A stretch of DNA of 24,071 nt, taken from the NCBI GenBank assembly GCA_002245135.1, contig NGBS01001234.1:1-24071 (forward strand), given 5' to 3'. Positions 1 through 12,320 of the stretch are shown in pieces. The position numbers and the translations under genes are program-made. Each line of letters starts with the position of its first letter. The first letter of the stretch is position 1. This DNA is from Proteromonas lacertae. Lineage: Eukaryota > Sar > Bigyra > Opalinata > Proteromonadidae. Below the pieces are notes generated by a model. The model was not told the DNA's origin, made no database searches, and worked only from the letters and a program-made list of their open reading frames with translations.

Positions 1-3000
1 CACCTTTTATAGTGTTTATATATTCAATCTTTAGTTTTAATAACAAATTTTGAAGTATATCAGGTTTGAATTGTAAATCACTGAATAAGGAGTTTTTATG
101 ACAATAATATCCTTCAATTCCATTCTCTAAATCATAATTTTAATAAAGTATTTTGACTTTGATTGTTATTGATTTGCTTTTCATATACTGTTATTTGATA
201 AGATGTTCATTTATTACTTCGATTCCTTCATATATTTCGATATTGATTGATTCATCATTTATTATATTATTATTTATATTCATATTCATGTTATTATCAT
301 CGACAGATATATTAGTAGAAGAAATTCTTCCAATATTCGTTGAATTTGTATTGGAATTGGTTGTAGAGATACTACTTCGAGATGGAGGGAAATTATTTTG
401 ATTATAATAAGGATTATTTCAGTATAATATAACATCTCATAATTGTCAATTTTACGAATTTTATTCGATTTATTAAATAGTTTATTATACTTTCCATATC
501 ATTTTCATTCACACTTCGTCTTTTATTATTATGTTATTTACATCTTCATTGCTTAAATATAATTCACAACTGTATTGACTATCATGGAAATAAGCTTGAA
601 ATCTTAACGATAATATGTCAGGATTATCTTGAAATATTGATAGCATATAATCATCTCCTTTATAATCGAAATCTTCAGAATAGATTGGAGCTTCTAATGA
701 ATCTTCAGGTTCACTTTCTAACCCAATACTTTCGTTATTAATATTTATATTATTATTTTCTATCATATTATCGATTATATTATCATTCTCTCTGTTTTAC
801 TTCATCATCATCATTTTCTTCATTTTCTTTTTACTTCTTCATTATTTTCTTCTAGCTTTTTCTCTTCTTCATTTATCTCATTTACTTCACTATTTTCATT
901 TGTAACTTCACTTTCTGAAGTTAATGGAGGTAAAGTTGAAGTAGTATCTTCTTCATTTACATTTCCTTTTAAATCACTTGATTTAGGAGTAGATGGTTTT
1001 TCTATTGGTGGAGGTTCTTCTGTTGAATCATATCTTCGATATTATTCACTATATAAATACGATTCTTTTCAACTTCTTCTTTACTTTCAACTTCATTTGG
1101 TTCTTTTCATTACACTTATTCCATCACTATCTACATCATTTTCATTTTTTTACTTCAATCACATCGTATTCATTATATAATATATTACTTTCTAACAGTT
1201 GAGATTCTCTTTCTACTAATTTCGGTGTTGTTACTGTTGATGATGAGGTCGTTGTTGAAATTGTAATATAAATGTGACTTGGGTGTAATTTTATATAAAA
1301 TCCATTATGAGGAACATTTTTACCATAATAATTTATATTCACATTATTATTATCTTCATACTTCTCTAATTCGATTTTTTCATTTATTATATACTCAGCT
1401 CTATCTCGTTTCTTTTCATTTTCCATTAAATATTGTCTTTTACCTATTAAATCTTGGATTTCTAATCGATTTAAGATGATTTGTGGTTGACAAGAGTATT
1501 CTTGACAATAAATTTGAATTTTCATTCTTTCATTATTTTCTTCGTTATTATTATTATTATTATTATTAGTGTTATTGTAATTAGTCATTCTTTCATAAAT
1601 TGTACTAATACAATGATATTTACCATTTCCATATTGAATTCCCTTTTTATATACTTCATTCCATTCACTAACTGTATCTTCAAATCCATCATATATTACC
1701 ATATTTTCATTAGAATTTGTATTGTAATTATTATCTTCATTCACAGTATTGTTTATTTCTTCATTATTATTATTATTATTCTTTATATTACTTTCTATTT
1801 CATCATCATTCAGTATTGATGGTCTATTCATCATTGAATTATTCATATTCTTTATAATTTTACCATTTGCATCACACAATAAACCATTTATCTCTTTATT
1901 GAATATTATTTTCATGATATTTCCTTCTACATTTATTCCATTTGTTCCATCTACTGCTTCTACTGATAATAACGATATTAAGTGGTTAATCGCAACTATT
2001 CTCATATTAGAAGTTCTTGGAGGCCATTCAACTATATTAAAGAATAATGAGGATAAATAATTCTCATTCAATTCGATATATTCTTTCTCACTACAATTTG
2101 GACTGGATATATAGATTATAATACCATTATTACTACCACTTTCATTACTTTCATTACTGTCTTTTGCATTTATATTCACATTCAATGAATAACCACTGAT
2201 TTTTACTGTTCCTTTGAATATATTATGATCTAATACGATATAATGACATTTATAAGCTTCATCATAATGAATTGAGATTCTTTTTAAGATCTTATTAATT
2301 ATGGAATTATCACAATTATCAAATGTATTTGTAAAGATCTCCATAAACTCATTTTCACTTAATTGTAAGACAATTTCTTCATTCAAATCTACATCTTTGA
2401 ATGTTATTGTTATTACAGTCATTTGTTCATCATTGAATTCTTCATAGATGGATATATCACCAGTATATTCACCTATTCTAATTCCTTCCTTCTTTATGAT
2501 CTTTGAATCTAATACTTTCTTTTTCATTGTTATTTCACCACTTTCTTCATCTATACATTCTAATCGATCAAATAATGGTTCGAGGAATATATCAGGGTTG
2601 GAACTAACTAATTGTTTTCTTTCAGATTCAGATGCATTTTCTTTTATTATACTGATCATTTCAGATGGAATTACTAATTTTTGTTCTTTGTTGTTATTTG
2701 TACATAATAAACTGAATAATAAACCACCTTCTGGGATTTGATATACTGTTACTATAAAGATTCTACTATTTCCTATTCTCATTGTTTTTTTCTTTAATTC
2801 ACATGCTTTTCTTTCGATAAATAAGTGTTTATTAGCTGCAATTTGATTGGTGGATGTTAATGGTAATGAATTATCAGTTATTCTATTGGAAGATGATGTA
2901 ATATTTGAATGAATTGTATTGGTTGAATAATTGTCATTATTATTATTGTAAATGATTGGTTGTAAGACTAATAGATTCAATAATCGGCTATATAAATCTT

Positions 3001-6000
3001 CACGAGTTGTGGGTGGTTCTTTTATTGAATATTTATCTAATGTCAATGGTTTTAATAAGTAATTAATCTGTTCTAAATTCACAGAGATATATTTCATTGA
3101 TGTTCCAATTGATTCGTAGATTACTATATATAATTTATCATTCAATCCATAAATTTCATTTATAAAGTAAATTCCATCAATCTTTTTGCCATCTTTAAAT
3201 AATTTATAATCATTTAAAATCTGTTTTAATAATATTACAAACGAATTTCTCCAACCAGTTCCAGCATTATTATTTATTGTATTATCTTCATAACCATTTA
3301 CATCACCATCATACACTTCGATTATTTGATTATAAATTCCCATTTCACTAGATAAATAAGGAATTGGACCTCCTTTTTCATATAACTTCTTTAAGAATTC
3401 AATTCGATATTTAACCCACATTATTAAGTGTATTAAACATTCTTTTTGTTCATTTATCCATTCATTTTTAGGCCAATAAATGTGATTCAAATAAGCTTTT
3501 AAGATTAAATAGCTTTTATATCGAATTTCATATGGATTATTATTTTTCATTCTTTGTAATAATTTGTTTGGATTAAACAATAACGATCTGTTTATATCCC
3601 AACTTAATTCATTCTCTTTATCTTGATCTTCACTATTAGGATTTCTGGATGGGAAGTCCTCATCGTTATCTTTATTCAATATTATATTTAATGCTTCTAA
3701 AATGTGGGGTAAGAAAACATTGGGGCATTTTCCTGGGCTACTAATTAATTTCAATTCCATTAACACATTTGGATCACTTAATTCATAATACTCTTTCACT
3801 GCTTTTTCTAATAGTATTTTTATATCATAATCGATTAATGATTGTCTTTCTTGAGGATAAATTCCATAATGAGTTTTTTCTTCAAATATTCGATTATTAT
3901 AATTAGCTGTAAACATAATGATTTTCGGTTGGTTTGGATTATTATTTTGTTTATTATTTTCCTCTTGATTTTGTTGTTGTTGTTGTTGTTGTGTTGTGTT
4001 TTGATTATTAATGGGGATTTAAATGAATCAATGGAGGATTGAGATAATTCATTATTATTATTATTACATGTATTAGCTGTATTATTTGGTATTATATCTT
4101 TTAACAATTCTCCACTCAAATATTCATTGAATGATTTATGTGAATAATTTGATATTCCTGCATCACATTCTAATAATAAATCATATCCATAATTTATCAA
4201 TTCTTTACATATTTCATTATTTATATCATTTATATTCAAAGCTATTGAATGAATTGGGAAATAAGTCAAATATTCAACAACTAAATCATGTCGTTGTAAT
4301 GTGGGAATGTATTTATTAAACAGTATTATATATTGTTGATGGTTTTCTGGTTCAGGATTATTGACTAATTCAGGATTTATATAAAATGAATAATTCTTAC
4401 TTGGTGATGAAATTAAAGGGACTTCACTAGAATGTTCATTTTCAGTTTCATTTTCTACATTATTCATTTCATTATTATCATTGTATTGTTGAAGAGATTG
4501 TGCTGGCTTAACAAATATACAATTATCTTCACTTTTCTTTGTATATTCTTCGATCTTATTATTATCTTCTTCAAATATTTCACAATAAGAATGTATTTCA
4601 TATAAATAATGAATATATTGACATAATTGGTATAATATTGAGCCATATGAAGTAGGTAAGGAATTAAAATCTGATTTGGTTATGGTTATATCTTGTAGAA
4701 ATATTCCTATTAAATATCTCTTATTCTCATTCATTCTATATTCACCTCTCTTTGTCATTTTTGTTAATTCTTTTAAGATTGGAAATAGAATTGATGGTTG
4801 AAGTAATGTCTTTATTTCGTTCCAACTTAAGATTCCATAATTAATACTTTCAATATTTTTACATAATAAAATACATAATAATCTACAAACTGTATAAACA
4901 ATTGAAGGTGGAGGATCTAAATTACATATTGTATTTATATGAACGATTGATAAACTATTTATTATATTTTCACATTGTAACGATAATTGAATCATTTGTC
5001 TTCGTAATTTCATTCGATTTTTACCAATTTCACCTCTGAATGTCTTTTGGATTTTTACTGCACTTTTATTTCGTAATATTTCATAACGAATATGTTTGAC
5101 TCTTCTTCGAGCTAAAAATCCTCGAATTACTGATTCTATTATTAATACTTTATGCAAATAGATTCTTCGTTCTTTCACTGTCTTTTTGGCTAAATGTTTT
5201 CTTATTCCGCATTCGATTATTGTTGCTTTGTAATTATATTCCTTCTTCTTTATATGAAAGGCTTTTCTTCCTATTCCTCCTCTTATTAAGGATTGAATAT
5301 GAATTGCAGCTTGTTCTTGTCTTTCTATTTCACTTAAATTTGGATCATTTAAATAATATAATTTATCTTTTCGATTTTCTTCTTTGAATTTTTCAAATTG
5401 CTTCTTACGATTCTCTTCTTCATTCTCATTGTTGTTGTTATCTTCTTCTTCATTGGTTTGAGTATTACTCCGTTCATTATCCTCTTCTTCTTCATTATTA
5501 TTATTATTAGTTGCTTGTTCGACGATTTCATCAGCTTGATTCTGTCTTTGTTCCAATAAATAAAATTCTTCTAGTTTTTGACGTAATATACTGATTTTAC
5601 CATCACATCGAATATCATCCACTTCTTTCATTTGTTGTTTTACTCGACGATATTCTCTCTCTTTCAATCGAATATCTCTTTTAATAGCTTCTAATTCTAT
5701 CTTCAATTGACGATTTTTATCTTTTTCAGCTTCATATTCTTTTTGTTTTTGACGTTGTTCAAGGGTTTTAGCTGATTCTGGTCTTTTACGATTTGTGGAC
5801 ATTCGACTTTTCTTTGATTTTATATTATATAAAGAGAATTTAGGTGTTACATTTTCACTCTTTGTTTGTTCATTTTCACTATTATTGGATGGTTGTATTT
5901 CTAATGGTTCTAACGATTGATATTTGGGAGTATTTAATTCACTTCGAGCTCGTTGTTTGGTTGGTGTTTCAATTGGACTTATATTTCCATCTTCATTTTC

Positions 6001-7097
6001 TTCGATAGTTGGTTCTAATGAATTGTCAAATGTTTGTTGATCTTGTTGTTGTTGATATGGTAATGATGGCATTGATGAAGATTTTAATATCTTTGGATTT
6101 AGTCTATCTTTCTTCTTGGGAGGTAATTTATCAGGGATTTCTAAAATATAATTACCTTCTCTGTCTCTACTAATAACACCATATTTATCTTCTTCTGCTT
6201 TTATGGTTCTTTCACATTCTTTTATTCTACCTATTGTTATACCATCTATGCAAGTGTTATCATTCTTTGGATCTGGTTCAGAGGTTGATTTATCTAAATT
6301 TGATGGTAATACAAATGGATTTCGAATTAAATCAAAACCTAACAATTTTACTAATGGTTTGATGTTTGATAGAAAATCTAAATCAGATGGTATTGTAAGT
6401 ATATAATTTAAATCATTCCACATAAATGGCTCATTCTCTTTTCTTTGAACTGATTTCCATTCATTTATTGCTTCGATTGTATTAACTGTTGAATTACGAA
6501 TATGATTTAATGCAGAGATTGTTTCATCACTTAATACATTTCCTTCTAATAAGATTCGAGATAATTTATCTAAATAGTTCTCTCGAGTTAAAATACAACG
6601 AATTACATTAGCTTCTAGTTTGGTATTAAACATTCCTTCAACTTTTGGTCTTTCTGGTTCTTCTCTTGCAGATTTCAATGAAGATGTATAATCAGGAAGT
6701 CGGATTCTTCGTCGACGTTCTTCTATCTTTTCTTGTCTTTCTAATTCGGCTAATCTTTGTAAATGTCGCTGTCTTCTTTGGAATTTTTCGGTTTCTAAAT
6801 ATCAAATATACATATTATACATACGTGCAAATAAATTGTGTTTATCATTCTCGATTCGATATATTTCCATTCCTGGATCATTAACAGTATATCGAGTATT
6901 GTATCCAGCTTCTAATTCTTTCAAATATGCTTCTTCTGTGTTAGTTGGTTCTGTTGATCTGACAGGATCACAGTATGGTCTATCAAATGTCAATAATTAA
7001 ATATATACTGTTTGTCTACCATTCCATAAGATACTGTAGAACCACCTAATGATCGTATCGTTCTTCTAGTATCTCTAGCTGTTCTTTTAATAGACAT
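1..7097 (-). CDS. Giant IQ-motif protein with repeated beta-rich modules (3' end beyond the window)
   Basis: One gene, read leftward. Start ATG is at 7097-7095 (MSIKRTARDTRR). Exon 1 is 7009-7097, exon 2 is 6825-6979 and exon 3 runs left from 6794. The introns are 6980-7008 (29 nt) and 6795-6824 (30 nt), and both restore the frame. Order of parts: a charged R/E-rich helix; a conserved-looking block around FMWNDLNYILTIPSDLDF and LLGFDLIRNPFVLP; a coiled coil with Asn/Glu tracts; about four IQ motifs (residues ~575-685, e.g. AAIHIQSLIRGGIGRKAF), which are known to bind calmodulin or EF-hand proteins; then at least six beta-rich modules, each ending in an L-x-L-(S/N)-E-x-x-(I/L) pattern. The frame changes inside a CAA repeat near 3950-4010, with coding on both sides and no usable donor there; left of ~1190 there are further one-base frame changes. 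A ciliary or cytoskeletal role is inference from the IQ motifs and coiled coil. Exact family not recognised. Confidence 0.75.
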
Positions 7098-7262
7098 AAT
7101 TCAAAAAATAAAAAACTTGTAACGAACTATGCTTGATTATGGGTTTGATTCTTTTATTTAAATTTCTTCCTTTTTCTCAATAACCAAACAAAATAAATGT
7201 ACATATATATATTTAATAATAGTTGTATAAAGAATAAGGAAACTTAGATTAGTATATTTAAT

Positions 7263-8633
7263 TTAAACATATAATCTATTTCTAATATCAAACTCACCTG
7301 TCTGATTTTGAACAGTATATTTCACATGAAAATACTTGTCCATATCCAATTTGATAGACAAACTACCATCTGCATCAGGATTCACTTTTAATGAACAAAT
7401 TAAACGATTATTAATAACATATTTATCATTGCCTTCATAAATTCCCAACATTATTGCTTCGCCTTTCACATTGTTCAATATTTCACTATAATCCTGATCA
7501 TTAACACTTGTATTACTCTCCCAAATCAATTTCATCACATTATCAAATCCTTTAACATGCAAACCATAGCCAATATTATATAATAATCGACCATTAATAT
7601 TTGGCTCTTCATATTTCCATTTTGAATTATCTTCAGCTAACAAACTCAATCCTTTTGCTAAGTATAAATATGTTTCATCTTTTCTCACTGTTTCCATTGT
7701 TTCTTTACTAAATATTTCACTTAAAATTGTCTTAACACAAGGTATATAACTACCACCACCACATATTATCAAGTGATTTATATCATATACTCCAATTTTA
7801 CACAAATTACATATCTTATATACACCATTCATTAAATCAATAAATATATCTCTATTCACATTGATAAAATTACCATAAGTTAATTCATAATCTAAATCTA
7901 ATGCTTCTACAGAGATATCTGGAGAATTACGTGGTGATACATAAGATATTGCTTCTTTTACACTTTTTCTTAATTGGGCTTTAGCATTTTCTGTACAAGT
8001 GTCAATTTCATTTTCTTTTAAAACAAATTCACATAAATTTTCAATTACTTTTTTTACTCCATTTTCATCTACATTTATTGAACTTTTTACTGTACATGTT
8101 TTATTACATATATCAACCATAGATATCTCTATATGATTATGTCCACAATCAATTATCATCAAATTGGGAATATCACTGTTACACATAAAACTTTCACTTA
8201 TTCCTTCAGCTATTGGGTTGTAGATGAATTTTTCAATTGGTAGAAAACGATCTTTACATATTTCACTTAACAGTTTTTCTTCTTCTTCATTGCTTGAACA
8301 ACTACGATTCATAATTATACCTGTACCTCCTTTATGACCATTATCTTCGTAACATTTTTTTAAATAACTGAAATAGTTTAGAATTGCTTCTTTTTTTGAA
8401 GCTACTCGACTTTCTTTTAACAATTCTCGTAGATTTATATATTTTCGATCATATTTATTCATACGTTCAGCTGCATTTCCACAAATAGCATCACTACTAT
8501 TACAAACATAAACCACCATGGATTTCAAATTATAACTGCCACTGCACATAGCATCAGTTACATAGTGAAATGAATCATTTAATCGATAAGAAACTATTGT
8601 GTTTTCTGATCCAAAGTCAATAGCTAATTTCAT
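7263..8633 (-). CDS. Divergent, compact Hsp70-like protein without C-terminal lid
   Basis: 456 residues, single exon. Hsp70-family ATPase landmarks are visible: phosphate-1 loop AIDFGSENTIVSY at residues 4-16 (usual form IDLGTT), phosphate-2 loop IIDCGHNHIEISMVD at 160-174, and adenosine motif ICGGGSYIPCV at 290-300. PIAEGISE near 140 matches the usual EPTAAA segment. A linker-like LLYNIGYGL is followed by a substrate-binding beta domain (about 360-456, with GEAIMLGIYEGNDKY), and the protein then stops. Usual Hsp70s are 600-650 residues and carry an alpha-helical lid and a C-terminal tail; both are absent here and the nucleotide-binding domain is shortened. No signal peptide, organelle-retention signal or EEVD end is seen, so it is probably cytosolic. 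It is a lineage-specific Hsp70-like ATPase, not the housekeeping chaperone. Its 5' end faces the kinase-LRR gene at 8689, only 55 bp away. Confidence 0.85.
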   Translation of the reverse strand: MKLAIDFGSENTIVSYRLNDSFHYVTDAMCSGSYNLKSMVVYVCNSSDAICGNAAERMNKYDRKYINLRELLKESRVASKKEAILNYFSYLKKCYEDNGHKGGTGIIMNRSCSSNEEEEKLLSEICKDRFLPIEKFIYNPIAEGISESFMCNSDIPNLMIIDCGHNHIEISMVDICNKTCTVKSSINVDENGVKKVIENLCEFVLKENEIDTCTENAKAQLRKSVKEAISYVSPRNSPDISVEALDLDYELTYGNFINVNRDIFIDLMNGVYKICNLCKIGVYDINHLIICGGGSYIPCVKTILSEIFSKETMETVRKDETYLYLAKGLSLLAEDNSKWKYEEPNINGRLLYNIGYGLHVKGFDNVMKLIWESNTSVNDQDYSEILNNVKGEAIMLGIYEGNDKYVINNRLICSLKVNPDADGSLSIKLDMDKYFHVKYTVQNQTGEFDIRNRLYV

Positions 8634-8688
8634 TTTTTTAATTATTCTAATCTATTTTGAACCAAAAATTAATCGAAAATATACCCAT
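8634..8688. promoter_or_regulatory. Very short shared divergent promoter region
   Basis: Only 55 bp lie between the Hsp70-like start codon (minus strand, 8633) and the first in-frame ATG of the kinase-LRR gene (plus strand, 8689). If the second ATG at 8701 is used, the gap is 67 bp. Both 5' untranslated regions and any core promoter must fit here, so the two genes probably share control. The stretch is AT-rich. I see no clear TATA box or initiator that I would defend. Confidence 0.45.
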
Positions 8689-10536
8689 ATGACAAAAAAA
8701 ATGAAATCTTGCTTAGATGAGATATTATCTTTAATTTTACCATCTGATGCGAAAGTATTTTACTTGAATTTTTATTTTAGATAAAGAAAAGAGTAGAAAA
8801 GGGGAATAACGAGATAGATTTGTTTGTACTAAGACAGAATGTAAATAAAAGTGTGAAATTGTTGAAAGTTAGCATAAAAGAAAAGAAGAAGTTGAAAATT
8901 TGTGAAAATTGCTCTTTTTTGTTAAAATATAGTACCAGCTTCTTCTTCTGTATAATATCTCCTTCGAAAGTGGTTCAATTGAATTATGATAGTGAATATA
9001 TGCTATTAGAAAGAAAAATTTACCGCAGAGATTTAGAGGAGATAATTCACAAAGAATTCTTAACAAATAATAATATCTGTGATGTGATATGTTCAATATA
9101 TGAAATTCTAATAATCTTGAATGAGTGTAGTTTAGTAATAAACAATTTAAAGAGTAGTAACATTGTATATGATGATTATAACAATCTTATGCTATGTGAT
9201 TTGTTCTTGGATGATTTGAGAAAAGAAGAAGATTTGAGAGTTTATGATATATGCTTTAACTCTCCAGAAGAGTTAAATGGATTGAAATGTGATGATCGAA
9301 GTGTGATTTGGTCAATTGGATGTATTTTATATGAAATGATTTGTAAGAAATTACCATTTAGTGAAGATAATAATAAGAATAAAACAAAAGAGAATATTAT
9401 GAGATGTAAATATAATATTGATGTAGAATGTGATGATATGATTAAAGAAATGATAGAAAATATGTTGAAAGTGAAGAGTGAAGATAGATTGAGTTTAAAA
9501 GAGTTGAAGAAAGAAAAGATATTAAAAGAGAAGGATGAGAAAAGATGTAGTATAATTATGCATAAAGAAAAAGAAGAATTGTTGTTCAATAATGATTATT
9601 TAGTGGAAATATCACAATTTTCTGTAAAATCAGAATATTATCTCAATTATAATAAATATAAAAGTATTTATAATTTTACACTACTACTGTTTATATAAAT
9701 AGATATTAGAGATGGTTTGATATATTTCTACAATTATAAACCTAACAAACGAATATTATCTATATTATTGATGATGAAATTATACAAAGAAGATGATTCA
9801 ATAACAAATAAACTAAAATTCCAAATTTTTCACAAATGTAAAGCAAATGGAAAAGAATGTCGTTTAGATGAAGCGATATTTGTTGTTAGAGCTTTATATT
9901 TAAGAATTGTCGTCGATGTTCAACCATATATTAATTGTTTATGTGAAGAATGGTTGAATTATTTTTTTAGCATAATGATATTAATTAATCCAACAAATCT
10001 CTCTTTTGGTATATTTCTAATTATTTTTATTTATTTAGAAAGAATTTTTATTTCAAATGATAATCAAGCAATGTTCGGATCATTTTTTTCTCAACTAACA
10101 AATTTACAGGAATTGTCTTTTTGGTCTTGTCAACTTACTTCATCTTTCATTACATCATTTGTTAAATCAATTCCATTCATGAAATTAAAACATATAAGTT
10201 TTGAATGTATTTATTAATTTTATATACTATTTTTAAATAGCTAATCCAATTGGTCCAAAAGGATTCAAAATGTTACTTCCCTATTTACATTTATTAATTG
10301 TATTTAATAAATTGAATCTTAAAGGAATGAATTTGGATGATGAATCAATGATATTATTATCAGAAAAATTGTCTAAACATCCAAATCTTAACAAAATAAA
10401 TGTAAAAAACAACAGTAATATTCATGATGTTGGATTAAAAGCATTATTCTCCAAATTTCCTATGTCAAAAATAGACTATGATATTTTAGATAAGAATGGA
10501 TCAAATGAAGATTTATTTCAAAACTACTGTTATTGA
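8689..10536 (+). CDS. Pseudokinase-LRR fusion protein (complete, 5 exons)
   Basis: Exons 8689-8754, 8781-9663, 9703-10008, 10039-10206 and 10241-10536 join to 1,719 nt (572 aa, stop TGA) with no frame break. Introns are 26, 39, 30, 34 nt. Residues ~20-270 are kinase-like: KLLKV near residue 51 fits the beta-3 lysine, SPEE fits the APE motif, and VIWSIGCILYEMICKKLPF is the typical helix-F region. The catalytic loop reads INNLKSSNIV (about 142-151), so the HRD aspartate is Asn, and DFG is DLF (162-164). This predicts a catalytically dead or weak kinase. After a linker come ribonuclease-inhibitor-type LRRs (LQELSFWSCQLTSSF, NPIGPKGFKMLLPYL, LNLKGMNLDDESMILLSE). No membrane segment or signal peptide is seen. 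First gene of a same-strand cluster of paralogues. An alternative start is the ATG at 8701. The phase-1 intron before NPIG is shared with the other paralogues. Confidence 0.8.
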
Positions 10537-10821
10537 TTATTAAAATATTTAATTTAATCACTATACAATAACACATAAAAAAGTAATCAATCTAATTTAA
10601 CACATTTAGAAATATTCTTCTATCTCTTTTCCATAATTCTTTATTTTTTGATAATTGATTTGATAACCATTGAAAATGTCTATATAACCAATATTTGATG
10701 AATAAAAAGAATATAAAAATCAGAAAGTTCTAGAAAATTCTCAAGCCTCATGAAAATAGCTTGATATTCTATTTTTGTTTTTCTTCTTATATAGTTCTGT
10801 TGTTGATAATTTGATAGAAAA

Positions 10822-12320
10822 ATGGACTCATTATCATGTTGGTTGAATAATAATAAATATGAAGTATAAATGTGTTAAATTCTTTTTTAGTTGTTAAGTC
10901 ATGAAAATGGTAATGAAATACTAAAAATTCGAGATATAAACAACAAATCAAAGAAATTATTGAAAGTGATGAGTGTGAGAGAGTTAGATGGAAAAGTAGT
11001 TGAAGAAGTGGTAATTACAATGAACAGAGTGAATAATGTGAATATGTCTGGTTATATGAAATACAAAATAATCGAAATGAAAGGAGAGTGTTTATATAGA
11101 GTGATGAGAGAATATAAAACTCACTTAGATATAATAAACCCTCTGAAATATTTTGAAGAGAGTGGAATATTTGAAGTATTGAATGGAATATTGAATGTAT
11201 TAAAGAGTTTAAAAGATAATGGAACAATTCACAGTGATTTAAAACCTTCCAATATCTTTTTAAATGATGAAAATGAAGTGATTATAAATGATTATTGTAA
11301 CAATCTGCTGTATAAAGGAAGAGAAGGTAAAAGAATTACAGGAAAGATGGAAGATTTATGTTTTATATGTATTGATGAATTATTAGGAAAAGAGTTGGAT
11401 ATTTGTAGTGATATTTGGAATTTTGGATTAATATTTTATTATATAAAAAGTGGTAAATATCCATTTGTTGGTAAGAACATATGTAAAACAATTGACAATG
11501 TTCGAGATGTGAAATATATTCCATTAAAATGTGAAAATGGAGATAAATTAAACTTATTTTTAAGAAAAATACTTGTTAAAGAAAAGAAAGATCGGTTTGA
11601 ATTAAATAAAATAATGAATGAATTGAAAAGTATATAATATAGTTACTATGATAAAATAAAATAGAATTAAATGAAGCAGAACTTCCAGTAATTCCATTTG
11701 AAGTAGATGATGAATTGAGTATAAATAATATAAATAATATGAAAATAGAAAATGAAATTGATTATGAAATTGATAAATGCAAAAAAGAAACTGGAAATAG
11801 ATTGGATTTTTGTGATTGTATATATAATATGATATTTAATAATGAATAATTAGTTGAAATGAAAGATGAAGGAATGAAATATTTATGTTCAAGACTTGAT
11901 ACAATGAATAATGTTACATATTTAAGTTTAAAATGTATAAAATAAAATGATTATAATTTTAGGGAATGAATTAACTTCAATTGGAATAAAAACATTCTCA
12001 AAATGCTTAAAATACTTTCCCTATTTAGAAATATTAAGCCTTTTAAGTATTGATATTATAAATTATAATGAATAGGTAATAGAATAGATGATGAAGGAGT
12101 GAAATATTTATGTGAAAATTTGAATGAAATATCAAAGTTAAAGAAAATGTTTATTCAAAATAACAACATTAGTGATGAAGGTGGTGAAATATTGAAGGAT
12201 AATCTTCACAAATGTAAAGAATTAAATACATTATACATTTTTGATAATAAAATATCAAATTATGAAGATTATAAAAGAAGAATTGAAGAAAAATATCCAA
12301 ATATAATTGACATTCATTAA
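10822..12320 (+). CDS. Kinase-LRR fusion protein, probably active kinase (complete, 6 exons)
   Basis: Exons 10822-10863, 10891-11629, 11665-11817, 11854-11934, 11963-12046 and 12076-12320 sum to 1,344 nt (447 aa) in one open frame. Introns are 27, 35, 36, 28, 29 nt. The kinase half (about residues 15-260) has a beta-3 lysine in LLKV (~39) and the catalytic loop HSDLKPSNIF, with catalytic Asp ~130, Lys 132 and Asn 135. DFG is DYC, keeping the magnesium-binding Asp ~148, and IWNFGLIFYYIKSGKYPF marks helix F. No glycine-rich loop is obvious. HSD in place of HRD is typical of non-RD-like kinases. The C-terminal half has RI-type LRRs (MKDEGMKYLCSRL, NELTSIGIKTFSKCL, NRIDDEGVKYLCENL, NNISDEGGEIL). 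Exons 4 and 5 are 81 and 84 nt, one repeat each. No membrane segment, so a soluble signalling protein is inferred; substrate unknown. Confidence 0.82.

Noticed and set aside
153-401. Hydrophobic plus-strand open frames opposite the IQ gene (also at 1481, 1749, 3842)
   Set aside because: They are antisense shadows of Asn-rich coding; the strings of I, F and L come from reverse-complemented AAT codons.
3835-3916. Two separate overlapping genes in the IQ region
   Set aside because: Coding in the left frame extends upstream of its first ATG into the Gln/Asn tract, and the tail of the right frame is just the other-frame reading of that tract, so one gene with a length error fits better.
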